A stretch of DNA of 64,000 nucleotides from Tolypeutes matacus (Eukaryota; Chordata; Mammalia; Cingulata; Chlamyphoridae), in NCBI GenBank assembly GCA_026826555.1, contig JAKSZT010054215.1:28079537-28143536 (forward strand), written 5' to 3'. Position 1 is the stretch's first letter. The number at the start of each line of letters is the position of its first letter. The position numbers and the translations under genes are program-made. Below the pieces are notes generated by a model. That model saw only the letters and a program-made list of their open reading frames with translations, made no database searches and was not told where the DNA came from. Positions 42,896-53,849 of the stretch are shown here, in pieces.

Positions 42896-44079
42896 ATGAG
42901 AGTCCACATGCAATTAAGCAATGATAGCCAAAAGAAAAATCATTCATCTTCGTTCTGAGCCATGGCTGAGTTAGCTGAACCGCCAGATGGCCCTCGGGAT
43001 AAATAAGGTACTGGAGTGACATTTTTCAGATTGCTTCAGAGCAGAGGGAAATGTTGGATGTCCACAAGATTGCAAACTCCCTGAAGGCGCCTTACTGGTC
43101 TCCTGGCCCCAAGCTCTGGCCAGGAGGGTTTCAACAACTGCTTTCTAGATTGAAAATGGGGTTGAGATTAAGACCATGGTTAAAATTAGTTTAGAATTGA
43201 TTTATATGTGGGTTAGCGGGTGAATAAAGTTTTGCTCTCAGGGATTTATCCATCTGCCAACTATCAGCAAACATATTTTTTTTAAGTCACCATTTGGTGA
43301 GTTTAAAATAGTTTCTCTGGTGGCAGAAAACCAACAAACATTCTTCAAAACCTCACAAGTGCCCCGGGGGCTTCTGGATGTCAGGACAAGACAAAGGAGA
43401 GCAGTAGAGTGACTGCTGCAGAAGAAGGAGGACTCGCTGAACACTGAGCAGGTACAACTTTCCGATTGTCTAAAGATTCCTGCTGACAATGTGCTCTCAG
43501 GACCTAACTGAGGAAATAGGGTTGACGACCATCCTCTCTCCTGGGATGCTGGGACTCTCAGCCCCTCATATAACCTATAGGTTTCCACTTTCAGTTTCTC
43601 CTTGCAAGTCCCTGAAGAACCATCTTCAACCAATAAGCAAAGGTGCAAACTGTAAAAAAAATAAAAATAAAAGTAAAAAGCGCCCCCACCCTAGTTTCTC
43701 TGACTGGTGGAGGACAATGAGAGTTGCACTGAGCTGCCCAGGGATGATTCTGGAGAGTAGAGGAAAGGGGCTTTCCTGGGACAGCCCCCCACCCCTCCTC
43801 TGCAGCTCACTCATGCCAGCATCTGTCACCTGCTTCTCTCTGGCTTTCCCATCTCAGGTACCTTAGCGCTGACTCTCAACATTGTCCTACCAGCACGCAC
43901 TGAGGGAGGGGTCAGGGGACCTGTCATCATTTCCATGGACAGGCCCAGAATAATATTGCCGGCTTTCTTTTTTCCCGGCTTGGTAATTTTAGGAACATTT
44001 TGTTTATGTGTGTGTAAGTTACCTATAAAAGGTATATCAGTAAGGATGAGTCTCTGTGTTGTGCGTGTCATAAAAGCAC
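42896..44079. other. Single-copy DNA, nothing recognised
   Basis: Frames of 125-136 codons here (43238-43648 minus, 43489-43866 plus) overlap in opposite directions, show no known domain and are not called. Confidence 0.4.
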
Positions 44080-44330
44080 TAAGTTGAACCTAATTCTCAG
44101 CAGGCTAGCAGCCTCCCAGGCAAGAATCATGTCAGAGTGAAAGTTATTTTATCACATAAATACCCTTGAATCTATTCTGATGAATTAAAATAGAATTATT
44201 TATAAGCTAAATTTAACAATTATGGGTACCAAATTACTCATAATACCCATCACGCCTCTATCAGCCTTCAAGGAGGAAATTCTTACAATAAGCCATATTG
44301 TAACCTTCCTGCAGACAAGAGGAAGGGAGT
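44080..44330. other. Candidate conserved non-coding element
   Basis: Repeat-free AT-rich sequence with TTATTTTATCACATAAATAC, CTGATGAATTAAAATAGAAT, AATTACTCATAATACCC and GCCATATTGTAACC. There is no coding potential. Conservation is inferred only from its look. Confidence 0.25.
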
Positions 44331-44864
44331 GAGCTATTCCCTGATGAATTTAATGAATGTCAGGTCAACTCAAGTCCTGCCTGGCATCCATGGAGCACCT
44401 CCACTCTGCTCAGCACTGGGAAATTTGTTCAGGGTTTCTGTCCTCCATAAACTTGAAGTTCCTTTCAGGGTGATGGGATAAAGGTGGCACCTTAGGTTCA
44501 GATGGAAGACAAGTTTGAGCATCTGCCCAGCCCCATCTCCCACGAAGCATTTCTGAGAACCGGGCACTCAGCATGGATGTGAACAGAGGCCTAGGGTTGG
44601 ATCGTTGCCTGCAAACAGGCCCTTCGCTTCTCATGGCTGGTACTGCTGCCTCAGGCCTGCTCCTCCACACTCTGCAGGGCCATCTCTCCAAATGCCATCC
44701 TGCCCATGGCGCTGACAGGTGCCCTGGCCAGAGGGAATGGCTCCTTCCAGACTAGACCCACACTCCAGGCCACTTACCCTCGAATCAGGAGTTACATTCT
44801 AAGGTTCGGTGGGCAGAAGGAGAGAAAATCAGAGGTAGATCTCACCTGAACTCATTATACTTTT
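44331..44864. other. Single-copy DNA, nothing recognised
   Basis: GC-richer than the flanks, with a few CpGs. Overlapping short frames on both strands do not support an exon. Confidence 0.4.
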
Positions 44865-45280
44865 AAAAAATTTTATTGCACAAGTAACATATATTATTTA
44901 TGGTAAAGAAAATTAAGAAATTAAAACCTTCAAATATTAATAAGCACAAACAAAACTTCCCTGCATTTCTACCCAGAAATAACAGCTGTCAATATTTTGG
45001 TAAGCCTTTTCTCTAAATATTTTTTCTACGTGTATTTAGATAAATATATAAGGTTACGTGTAAGTATGGCTATGGGTATAGATGATGCTGTATCTATAGA
45101 ATCCTACCACATTATACTATTTTGTGAACTGTTTATTTCACATGCCAATGTATACTGAACATCTTTCCATGCCCAGAAATATTCTTCTAATGTCAGGCAA
45201 GTCAGCAAGTTCCTCTTTTTTTTTTCGTTAAAAAAAAAAGGTTTTACTTAACTCAATTAATTAGGGAGCCAGTAAGATAT
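44865..45280 (-). mobile_element. Old L1/HAL1-like 3' end, antisense
   Basis: 'TTTTATTGCACAAGTAACAT', 'TACCCAGAAATAACAGCTGTC', 'CTACGTGTATTTAGATAAAT' and 'ACATCTTTCCATGCCCAGAA' resemble the antisense 3' end of old L1 or HAL1 elements. The region at 45200-45280 is A/T-run rich. Confidence 0.55.
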
Positions 45281-45293
45281 TAAAACTGGTTCA

Positions 45294-45513
45294 GGGAGTG
45301 GATGTGGCTCAAGCGGTTGGGCGCCTGCTTCCTACATGGGAGGTCCCAGGTTTGATTCCCCAGGCCTCCTAGAAACAAAAAAAACAAACAACAAGCTAAC
45401 AAACGAAATAACCAACTCAGGGGAGCCGATGTTGCTCAGTGGTTGAGTGCCAGCTTCCCACATACAAAGTACTGGGTTCAATCCCAGGTACCTCACAAAA
45501 ACAAACAAACAAA
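45294..45513 (+). mobile_element. Two DAS SINE units within one target duplication
   Basis: Unit 1 (45294-45400): GGGAGTGGATGTGGCTCAAG, GGGCGCCTGCTTCCTACAT, GGTTTGATTCCCC and an A-rich tail with AACAAACAAC. Unit 2 (about 45419-45513): GGGGAGCCGATGTTGCTCAG, GGGTTCAATCCCAGGTACC and an A-rich tail. The 12-bp duplication AAAACTGGTTCA (45282-45293 and 45514-45525) flanks the pair as a whole. Confidence 0.9.
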
Positions 45514-45525
45514 AAAACTGGTTCA

Positions 45526-45879
45526 AAGGAAAATTCAAAGAGCTGAGACATAGATAGAGCAGCAAGTTCATCTTAAAGTCTCTAACATTTCCTCCACCAG
45601 TTAGAGATGGGAACAGTAGCCACCAGAGAATGTTGTCACTGATACACACTTTGAGATCCTGTCTCAGGAGTCAGGAACTGCAATTGGTCCCTACTAATCA
45701 GCTATGAAACCCCTTCAATCAGTAAAGGCCTCAAACTCAATGGGAAGTGAGGGTTGCAGGGCAACAAAAATTACCAGTCATGAAAATTATTTCAGATAAT
45801 ATTTCAAAATATTATCCCATTACACACATATAAAAAGAAAGCCAACAGTGCATAATAGTTTATGGTATATGCTAATGGT
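45526..45879. other. Single-copy DNA, nothing recognised
   Basis: No feature could be supported. Confidence 0.4.
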
Positions 45880-46080
45880 GAGGTACAGACCCTGGGTGGT
45901 TCCAAATTCAGACAAGGGGTCAGTGCCTATGGATGGAAGCAATCCAGGAAGACTTCCTGAAGGAGGTGGGACTTCAGCTGGGGTTTCAAGGGCATAGAGA
46001 AATTAAAGAGAAAAGCATTCCAGGTGGAAAGTAATGATTTATATCAGCTTGCTCAATTGGCATATCATTTAGAAGCCTAG
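45880..46080 (-). mobile_element. L2 LINE fragment, antisense
   Basis: 'AATCCAGGAAGACTTCCTGAA', 'GGAGGTGGGACTTCAGCTGG' and 'AAAAGCATTCCAGGTGG' are typical antisense L2. Confidence 0.7.
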
Positions 46081-47200
46081 GGAAGAAAGGCTGTGAGAGA
46101 AAATTAGGGTATTGTTAGCCTTGAAAGCTTCCTGATGTTATTTATCTCCATGGGCTCCCTCATTAGCCAATCACTATAAAAAATATTTTCAAAATACCAA
46201 GAATCACCTTGCTCATTTGGAACACAGAGGCAAGGGTTTTATTCTCTTCTTTGATCTTTCCCACTTCCCAAGCCATGAGAAAAACGGCTACTCACAAGAA
46301 GCCTCAGGAGTTACCACAGCTGCTGCCCTGCCCAATTCCAGAAGATAGCATTAACATAGCATGTAAGTGAACGGTGCCCCTAGAGTTGTGTGACCTGGCA
46401 GCTCATGGGCAAGGGAAAGCTTTAAGGCTGCAGGCCCAGGTGTGAAATCCCTACCTATACTCTGATAAGAGGAATTATGAAACATGAGCTCCCTTACTGA
46501 AGACCATAACATAATTAAAGCTACGCCCCACTTCACATCCACACACAGCAGGTGAAAACAAGAACTATTAACCAATGCAACTTCATGGAGCCATGCAGAC
46601 CCGTGAGAGCATAGACCTGTTGTTTAGAGGAGGTAATGAGACCACCGAAGGGTTGAGAGCTAGGGACATCATAGCTGCTGTCCTCAGACCAGCCCAGCTC
46701 TGGGACCATCAACAGGTGCCTCAGCTCTGGGTGGCACAAGGATTCAGAAGCAATAAGCATGAGTTTCTGCATATTCCTACACACACCCCCACCTAGATAT
46801 ATAGACCTTTTTCCGTTTGTTTCCTCAAAAATACTATAGAAAATAGAATTTCCCCTTTCAACAGGGCTCATAACATTTTTAAGGATATAATGACACACAC
46901 ACCCCCAAGAGTTTGATGAACATCCTGAACTCTTACCCTAGAAACACACACATACATACATACAATTTTGTGAGAAGCCCAGGCATTCTGAAGCCCATCC
47001 CCAAAAACCCCTGCTTTACAGTACCAAAATGGGGTCCTGCTACACAACAGAAGGATCCGTTCCTTCCTACACTCGATGCTTTACAAGAGCTTTTGGGTTT
47101 TAGCTATGCCATAGTGTCAGTATGGTAATTACCTTCAAAAGACTTGGATATACACAGTGCGTGAGAGTGACTATTTAGCAAGTGAAGAACCCTAATCAGG
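46081..47200. other. Single-copy DNA, nothing recognised
   Basis: No repeat or gene could be supported. Overlapping frames near 46533-46898 lie on both strands and lack recognisable domains. Confidence 0.4.
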
Positions 47201-47244
47201 AATCCACAATCTAGAGCTGTTAAATCCACAATCTAGAGCTGCTA
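47201..47244. repeat. 22-bp tandem duplication
   Basis: Two copies of AATCCACAATCTAGAGCTG followed by TTA or CTA, differing at one base. Confidence 0.95.
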
Positions 47245-47448
47245 AACACCTCAAATATTGTTATTGAAATCTACTCCACAATTTGCTAACTAGCATGAAG
47301 GACGTAAGCAACAATTTATCTTTGAAATGAGTGATGTTCAAGAAACATGGCTGCTATAAAAATTATCCAGGTGCTTCCTTGCCTACAGGAATGAAGCATA
47401 AGGGTCAGGAAAGCCCAGCACTTAACACTTTCAGAGGGACCTTTAGAG

Positions 47449-47639
47449 CAGGGCTTCTTAACAAGGGCTCCGTGAGCTTGAACTGAAATTCAGAAAAACA
47501 TCATTCTTGTGGGGACGTGTTGGTGCAGGTGTGATACATTTATGAACTAATACACAGTATAGTGTGGACTTAGTAAGGGGGCCGTGGTTTTCACCTGACT
47601 GGCAAAGGGATCCAGAACAAAAAAGGTTAAGAACCCCTG
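47449..47639 (+). mobile_element. Short hAT DNA transposon with perfect target duplication
   Basis: A 191-bp element with terminal inverted repeats CAGGGCTTCTTAAC and GTTAAGAACCCCTG (one mismatch). The perfect 8-bp duplication CTTTAGAG lies at 47441-47448 and 47640-47647, diagnostic of hAT transposition. It is non-autonomous, with no transposase fragment. The strand is arbitrary. It looks like a Charlie-type MER element whose name I did not settle. Confidence 0.9.
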
Positions 47640-47647
47640 CTTTAGAG

Positions 47648-48049
47648 AAATCTGTTTGGTCCTCCTTCCCCACAGTTTAGGCACTCCCATACACATCAGG
47701 TGTGAAAATTTTAATCCCAGGGGGATGCAATGATTTAGGATGTCAAGGATAACCAGTCTTGGACTCTGAGCTTGACTGGATCCCAAAGCCATCAGAAATC
47801 ATAGCACCACCTTGAAGTAAAACCTTCACGATATCAGTGAGAGGGACTGTCCCCGGAGCTTACAAGAACAGGTCGTATGTCAGATTTTTTGCTAGTATGT
47901 TTGGCAGAATTTTGTCATTGTAACACCCCACCACCAGCCAGGTTTGGAGGACTATGTCCCTCCCGCCCATCCCCATCACCAGAGGTTGCTAATCTTTTCC
48001 CAAAGAAACCTGACAATTGCTGAACAGGCCAAATTTGCCTAAGTTCGCT
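47648..48049. other. Single-copy DNA, nothing recognised
   Basis: No feature could be supported. Confidence 0.4.
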
Positions 48050-48480
48050 CCACAACAAGTGTCAGCAAAAATGTAAGGCTTGGCCTCCAGCCAAGAATGC
48101 AGCAAAGGAGCTAGCGCTCCACACGCCCCAGCAAAGCAGACAGCTGCCCAAGGGCTTGTGCTCTCATGAAATTGCTTTGAGTTTATGAAAACCTACAGGA
48201 TAAATAGAATCCTTTCTTGCCTACACCCCGACATCAATAAGAGATATTGTAGCCGCATCAAGATGTTCTATGAATAGCTGTCATTTTTTACCAGCTGCCA
48301 GAGAATATAAGAAGGAGAAAAAAAGGGGGGGAGGAATGTCTAATTAAGGCATTGGCCCAATTATTTGCCAGGAAGGCATGCTGCAGTATAAAGAAATATA
48401 TACCATATATATAAAATGTTGAACTAAAGCCCATAGAAATCAGAAGACTGAATTCTCAAAATTCAGAAGCACTGTGTCCT
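48050..48480. other. Candidate conserved non-coding element
   Basis: Repeat-free sequence with retained CpGs (GTTCGCTCC, GAGCTAGCGCTCC, TGTAGCCGCATCAAG) and homeodomain-like words (GTCTAATTAAGGC, CCCAATTATTTGCC). The centre near 48225-48300 reads like an ancient enhancer. Conservation is not demonstrated. Confidence 0.3.
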
Positions 48481-48561
48481 AAAAGAACAAGGAGTAAAGT
48501 TGCAATGGTCAACACAGTGTCCACCGGCACACGTGTACTTTAGATAGCAATGAGTGTGCTC

Positions 48562-48649
48562 TTGCAGTCATCAGCAAATACCTACTGAGCATCTACAATA
48601 TACGAGACACCGAGTTCGAGGATAGCATGCAAAGATGAAGATGACATAG
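48562..48649 (-). mobile_element. L2 end, antisense
   Basis: 'AATACCTACTGAGCATCTACA', then ACGAGACACCGAGTTCGAGGA. Confidence 0.65.
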
Positions 48650-48685
48650 TTCTATTTTATTTTATTTTATTTTTTATTTTTGCCC
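48650..48685. repeat. (TTTTA)n microsatellite
   Basis: TTCTATTTTATTTTATTTTA followed by TTTTTTATTTTTG. Confidence 0.9.
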
Positions 48686-48989
48686 ATATAAATATATATG
48701 CTCATGGTTACCAGAGGGGAAGCAGAAACATAAAAAAATAATTTAGAGATGAAATAAAGTATTCAAGATGGGTTCCTTGGGGGGACAAAAGAGGACCAGG
48801 ACAATTTAGGGGGGTTGGGGAGTCAGGTACGCCCCAGACCAGGGGCTGTGACTGTGTCTTAAAAGATGAATAGGTGTTCACTGGGTGAACGAGGGAAGAA
48901 AAGGCAGAGGGAGCCAAGTGCCGAGTGTGGCCCGGCATGGCGCGCTGGGAACTGGCGGATGCTCACAGGGACAACTGCAGGAGCCTCCC

Positions 48990-49292
48990 CATCAGTCTCC
49001 CTGATTCCTTGGTGGGCCCCATTCTCCACCCAAAAGCCAGAGGACTCATTTTAAAACATACATCACATCTTATCACTAGTCTGCATTCAATCCTCCAAAG
49101 GCTTTCCATCCCACCTAAAATAAAATCCAAGCCCCTTATTGGCCAACTTTTCCCGGCCTACTTCTCTATTCTAAAGTAACACTTCCCACCTTTGTTCACT
49201 CCCTTCTGGCCCAAATGGTCTGAAGACTGTTCCCCCAACAAGCCATGCTATTCCCACCTCAGGACCACTGCACTTCAGCCCTTGTTGGAAGC
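48990..49292 (+). mobile_element. L2 LINE 3' part
   Basis: 'TTCAATCCTCCAAAGGCTTT', 'CCCACCTAAAATAAAATCCAAG' and 'CTTGTTGGAAG', with the intervening Pro/Leu-rich L2 order. Confidence 0.75.
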
Positions 49293-49344
49293 CAGGGGCC
49301 GGGCTGGCCACATTAAGTCTGGAGACAGGGGAACAAAGAGGGTC

Positions 49345-49566
49345 ACGGCACAGGCTCTGACGCCAGAGTGCCTTGATTCAGGGCCTCACTCTTTCCCTTA
49401 TTAACTGTGTAAAATTATTGAACATCTCAGTGCCTTACTTTCCTCATCTGTAGCTTGAGGATACCAAATGAAAATAGCACCCACATCACAGGGTTTTTGA
49501 GAGAATCAAATGACTTAATCCATGCAAAATATTTCATGTAGGGCCTGACACATACCATAGGACTTT
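49345..49566 (+). mobile_element. MIR SINE, nearly complete
   Basis: 'ATTAACTGTGTAAAATTATTG', 'CAGTGCCTTACTTTCCTCATC', 'ATCACAGGGTTTTTGAGAGAA' and 'GGGCCTGACACATACCATAGG'. Confidence 0.9.
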
Positions 49567-50095
49567 TTATTTTCCTATGGATGATGGTGAGAGGCAGAAG
49601 GGTTATAAGCAAGAGAGTAACAAAGTTAAATTCCGAAGTTCCTACTTTATCTTGTCAGTCTGACTGTGGTTAAGGGCAGGGTGGGGGTGGACAGGGTGAT
49701 TTGATCACAAAGAAGACTTTTACATTCCTTTATTCAGCAAACTTTAATTCTAGGCAGACAGTGTGCTAGAAGCTGGGAGGGCTAATGTTATCACCATACG
49801 CTTTGGGACTCAGCGTCAAACCCTCAGCCCGGAATTTTTCCCAACATCTGCTGGTACTGCCCTTTCAAAATCATTCCCTCCTAGTGGGAAGGCATAATTC
49901 CAGGCCTGAGTCTTTCTTATTAGCATGGTGAAAGGAAAGGACATTTAACTGGAAGTGGAGACCTGGATTCTGATATTCACCTGGAAAATGGGGATAGTCA
50001 CAGCTGCCCAATGACCTCAAAGAATGCATGTATACATAAAATAAAATACTTGACATGGAATTCATAGGAAAGAATAAACTCCACTGGTTTGATTT
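49567..50095. other. Unassigned, with L2 and MIR scraps
   Basis: 49728-49790 looks like an antisense L2 end (TATTCAGCAAACTTTAATTC). 49950-50075 looks like a sense MIR (GAGACCTGGATTCTGATATTC, CTGGAAAATGGGGATAG). Both are weak. Confidence 0.45.
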
Positions 50096-50487
50096 TGTTT
50101 TTTTGTTTTAAGATTTTTTTTATTTATTTATTTTTTATTTCTCTCCCCACACCTCATTGTTTTGTGCTCACTATCTTCTCTCTGTGTGTTATTCTGTGCC
50201 TGTTTGTCTTCTCTTTAGGTGGCACTGGGAACTGATCCTGGACCCTCCCAGAGTGGGAGAGAGGTGCTCAATCTCTTGTGCTACCTCAGCTCCCTGGTCT
50301 GCTGCGTCTCTTATTGTCTCTCCTCTGTGTCTCTTTTTGTTGCGTTATCTTGTTGTGCCAGCTCTCCTATGCGGGTCAGCACTCCGCGTGGGCCAGCTTG
50401 CCTTTCACCAGGAAGCCCCAGGAATCGACTCCTGGACCTCCCATATGGTAGATGGGAGCCCAATCACTTGAGCTATATCCATTTCCC
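50096..50487 (-). mobile_element. DAS SINE, long form, antisense
   Basis: Minus strand: GGGAAATGGATATAGCTCAAG head, box B near 50412-50440 (GGAGTCGATTCCTGG), spacer GCTGGCCCACGCGGAGTGC, and a second tRNA-like module (GGGAGCTGAGGTAGCACAAG near 50285, GGATCAGTTCCCAGTGCC near 50230). It ends in an AAATAAATAAA tail. It has the same two-module layout as the copy at 61136. Confidence 0.92.
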
Positions 50488-50754
50488 TTGTTTTTGTTTT
50501 TAATAAAAGTAATATACCCAAATAAATAAAAATTCAAACAGTACAATAAGGTACAAAATTAGAAATTTAAAGTCTTCTGCTATTTGTCCCACCATCATCC
50601 CATATTCCTTCTCCACAAAAGATAGCCATTGTTAACAGTTTTATATGTATCCATTCTGAAAAATATTTTCTATGTATTTCTCCATTTCATATGTATTTTC
50701 TTTCAAGATTTTACCCAAAAGTGATTGTGGAGTTTTTAAAACATTAATCCTAAA
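50488..50754 (-). mobile_element. Old L1/HAL1-like LINE, antisense, left part
   Basis: 'AAAAGTAATATACCCAAATA', 'CAGTACAATAAGGTACAAAAT' and 'AGATAGCCATTGTTAACAGT' match the antisense 3' end of old L1/HAL1-like elements. It continues at 51217 beyond an LTR insertion. Confidence 0.6.
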
Positions 50755-51216
50755 TGTCAAAGGACACTCATCCCATCAAGTGGTAGAATCTAACTCCTCT
50801 CCACTTGACTCTGGGCTCTGTGACTACTTAGCCAGTGGAATAGTGTTGTGCCAGTTTCTTGGCCCAGGTCTTTAGACACTGGAAGCTCCCACTTCCTGTG
50901 TCCTGAGATGCTTGTGTTTGGAGTCCAACCACCAGGCTGTGAGGAAGCCAAGCAACGCCATGGAGAGGCCACATGTAGGTGTTCCAGGAGACAGGCATCA
51001 ATCACCAGACCAGCAAATGAGAAAGGCTTCAGCTAACTCCAACCCCCAACACCCCCAGCCCTCAAGCCATCCCAGCTGGCTCCGGAGGGAGCAGAGACAA
51101 GCTGTCCCTGCCAAGCCCTGCTCAAATTGCAGATTAGTGAGCAAAATTAATGACTGTTATGTTTGAAGCTACTAAGTTTGGGATGATATTTATGCAAAAA
51201 TAGATAACTGGAGCAG
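50755..51216 (+). mobile_element. MaLR-like LTR inside the L1
   Basis: 'CATCAAGTGGTAGAATCTAAC', 'AGCCAGTGGAATAGTGTTGTG', 'CCAGTTTCTTGGCCCAGGTC', 'CAAATTGCAGATTAGTGAGC' and 'GAAGCTACTAAGTTTGGGATG', ending 'AAATAGATAACTGGAGCA'. It splits an antisense L1. Confidence 0.7.
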
Positions 51217-51722
51217 TGATCATCTTTTTCCTACCCTTACAAAAGTTATTCTTTTGCTTTTAATAAAATATCTTGGAGATATTTCAATAAGTACACATGC
51301 ATATCTAAATAATTTATTTAATAACCTAGCCCTCCATTAATGGATGCTCCAAATTAAATCAACCAGTACTCTAATGATGGACATTTAGACTGTTGACAGA
51401 TCTTTGCCATTACAAACAATACTGCAATGAGCATTTTAGCATACATTTGGGAGTATGTCTGTTAAATTACCAACAGTTAAATACTGGGTCAAAACAAAGT
51501 CACATTTAAAATTATGATACATATTGCCAACTTTCATATTCCCCTCCCCCCAAAAAATAATAAAGTTTGCATCAGTTTACACTCACATCTGTTTTCCTTT
51601 ATCCTAATCAACATTGGATATCATCAAACTTTTAAATTGTTGCCAATCAAAGTTTTAAAAAGGCATAGACTTGTTGCTTTGTTTGCTTTTTTCTTTAATT
51701 ATGATTAAGAATATTCTAATTT
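51217..51722 (-). mobile_element. Old L1/HAL1-like LINE, antisense, right part
   Basis: 'AATGATGGACATTTAGACTG', 'ATTACAAACAATACTGCAATG', 'CAGTTAAATACTGGGTCAAAA' and 'AACATTGGATATCATCAAACT' give the reversed ORF2 C-terminal end and 3' UTR. Confidence 0.7.
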
Positions 51723-51954
51723 AAGTTCTCTGAAAAAGTGCAAAACAAAATCAGTTTTAATTAATTTTGGAAAAATAACTACCTACCACTTGAGGCTTCA
51801 AGAAGGTAAGATGGTCCCAGAGGAACCCTGCAGATTTCTTTCTTCTTCCTTATTCAGAGAAACCCAGTGTTGCTCAGGTACTGGGGAGCCACATGTTTCA
51901 GGGAAAGGTGAGCCCAGACCTACCCCAGGAAATGACCTTTCATTAGTCTAAGCC

Positions 51955-52855
51955 AGAAGTCCTTAGACTTTTTTATTTAAGGATCTCCTTTAAACTTGTA
52001 AGACTTATTGAAGACCTGCAAAGCACTTTTGTTTATGTGGATTGTATGTCTATTGATATCTACCATGTTATAAATTAAAATAGAGAAAATTTAAATATTT
52101 ATTAATCCATTTAAAACCATTACATGCTAACATATTTTTATGAAAACCAAATATATATTTCAAAACAAAAAAAATTAATGAGAAGAGAATTATTGTTTTA
52201 CTGCTTTGCAAATCAATGTCTGACAATAAAAGACAGCTGGATTCTCAGCTCTGCTTCTGCATTCAATCTGTTGCGAATATGCTGTTTTTTTTTAAATATA
52301 TGAAGAAAACCCAGCCTCACACAGATATGTAGATGAAAAGGAAGGAGTATTTTAATTCCTTTTTCAGATATTGAGTACATTCTTCTTTGATCCCACACTA
52401 AAACTTGACAAGTGGTGCATTCTTAAAAGACAGTTGTACTATTGAGCCTGAAACCATAATCACTAAACTTTTCATGTTTTATTACATAAACTCCACTGAT
52501 CTATCTTTAACTTTGAATGGATGGATCTTTTATTCATGCATGATTTTGTAACATCATGCATTGCTCATTTGAGATACTGGTTTACTGAGCTATGTAAATC
52601 TTCCAAAAGTTGACATTTCAAGATAAAATTTTGTTTTGAAATCATAATCATTTATATCACTCCCAATCACATCAAAAAAGTCTTTAAGGATTGGGGAGCT
52701 GTCAAGATCACATGGGCAGATACAAGTTTTCTGAAATTCTAATTTTTACTTGAAACTCTAATTTTATCATTGGTGAAAAATATTGTCAGTTGTTTTCCTG
52801 GAAGTGACAGGCTCATTGTTCATTTTCAGGGAAACATCTGCCAAATGCCCAAGTC
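51955..52855 (+). mobile_element. Old repeat of unsettled class, possibly a DNA transposon
   Basis: It begins CCAGAAGTCCTTAGACTTTT and holds 'GCACTTTTGTTTATGTGGAT', 'AAGACAGCTGGATTCTCAGC', 'CCAGCCTCACACAGATATGTA' and 'TTTCCTGGAAGTGACAGGCT'. I recognise this as a widespread mammalian repeat with a hAT-like end but cannot name it. No open frame longer than 61 codons. Confidence 0.5.
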
Positions 52856-53056
52856 TAAATAGTGATACTTTGTCTGACAACTATAGTCCATGGTTAGTGG
52901 CAATGCTTCAATATGTGTTCATCAATTGTAACAAATGTACCACACTAATGAAGGATGTTGTTAATGTGGGAAAGTGTGGGAGGGGGAGAGAGTGGGGCAT
53001 GTGGGAATTTATGTAATCTAAGCCTCTTTAAAAATAAAAAAGGTTTTAAAAAGGTG
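52856..53056 (+). mobile_element. L1 3' end, sense, with A-tail
   Basis: 'AACTATAGTCCATGGTTAGTG', 'TTGTAACAAATGTACCACAC', 'GTGTGGGAGGGGGAGAGAG' and 'TAATCTAAGCCTCTTTAAAA', then AATAAAAAAGG. The final phrase matches the end of the long L1 3' region near 23700 on the minus strand (TAATCTAAGCACCTCTTAAAA), so the two are related. Confidence 0.7.
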
Positions 53057-53849
53057 GGACCTGGGCAATTTCCAAACTGAATATTGAATTCCAGAAAATG
53101 GAGTCTCTAAGAAACATGGGCCAAAGTCACCAAAATTTGTCAGAAGACACTTGATTGAGGACACCTTTTAAGAAGTAAGACTGATCAAACAATTGCAGGG
53201 TTGCAAATGCTCCGTGGCTGACAACGTCAGCATATAGTCAAGTCTTGCTTAGAAATTCTCCCAGAAAACCGAAAAGGTATTGATTCCTTCAGCCCTGAAC
53301 ATAGAAGCCCTGTATATAGAAATTAATTAAGACCCTTTCTTAATCCTCGGAATTTCCACAATCCCGCTGACCCACAGGACTCTGAGTAGATACTTAATGT
53401 CTCTGAGCTCCCTCCTCCCCATCTCCCCCACCACATCCCAGAACAGAAGAGCAACTAATTTGCTTTTACCATGGCTGGAGTCAGAAGGAATGAAAATAGT
53501 TCTCATTTTTGTGGTAGGTCCCAGCTCCTTTGGAAATACCTAAGGATTTCTATTTAAATAATCCCTGTGGCTGGGCTACTTTAATTGTACAAGAAGCTGA
53601 TTCTTACTGTCCTTGTTTCTTGTCCATCTCCTGCACTACACTGATGAGGGTAACTTATTTCTATGTTTGGCAGTATTTAGTTATAACAGAGATTCAACAG
53701 GCAATTTTGAATAAATGAATTAGTGTCTGAAAAAATAAACAAATGAAAAAGCAAATCATTTCCTTTTTTTAGGGGTATCTGTTGTTTTTTGTAGTCTTAG
53801 CATTTCCCCCTTCTTTCAACAGTAGTGATTCTCTTTCTTTCTTCCATGT
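53057..53849. other. Single-copy DNA, nothing recognised
   Basis: No feature could be supported. Confidence 0.4.

Noticed and set aside
42564..43022. 152-codon His/Thr-rich minus frame
   Set aside because: It is generated by the imperfect TG/CA tract.
43238..43866. Overlapping 125- and 136-codon frames on opposite strands
   Set aside because: Mutually overlapping, domain-free and with ordinary base composition.
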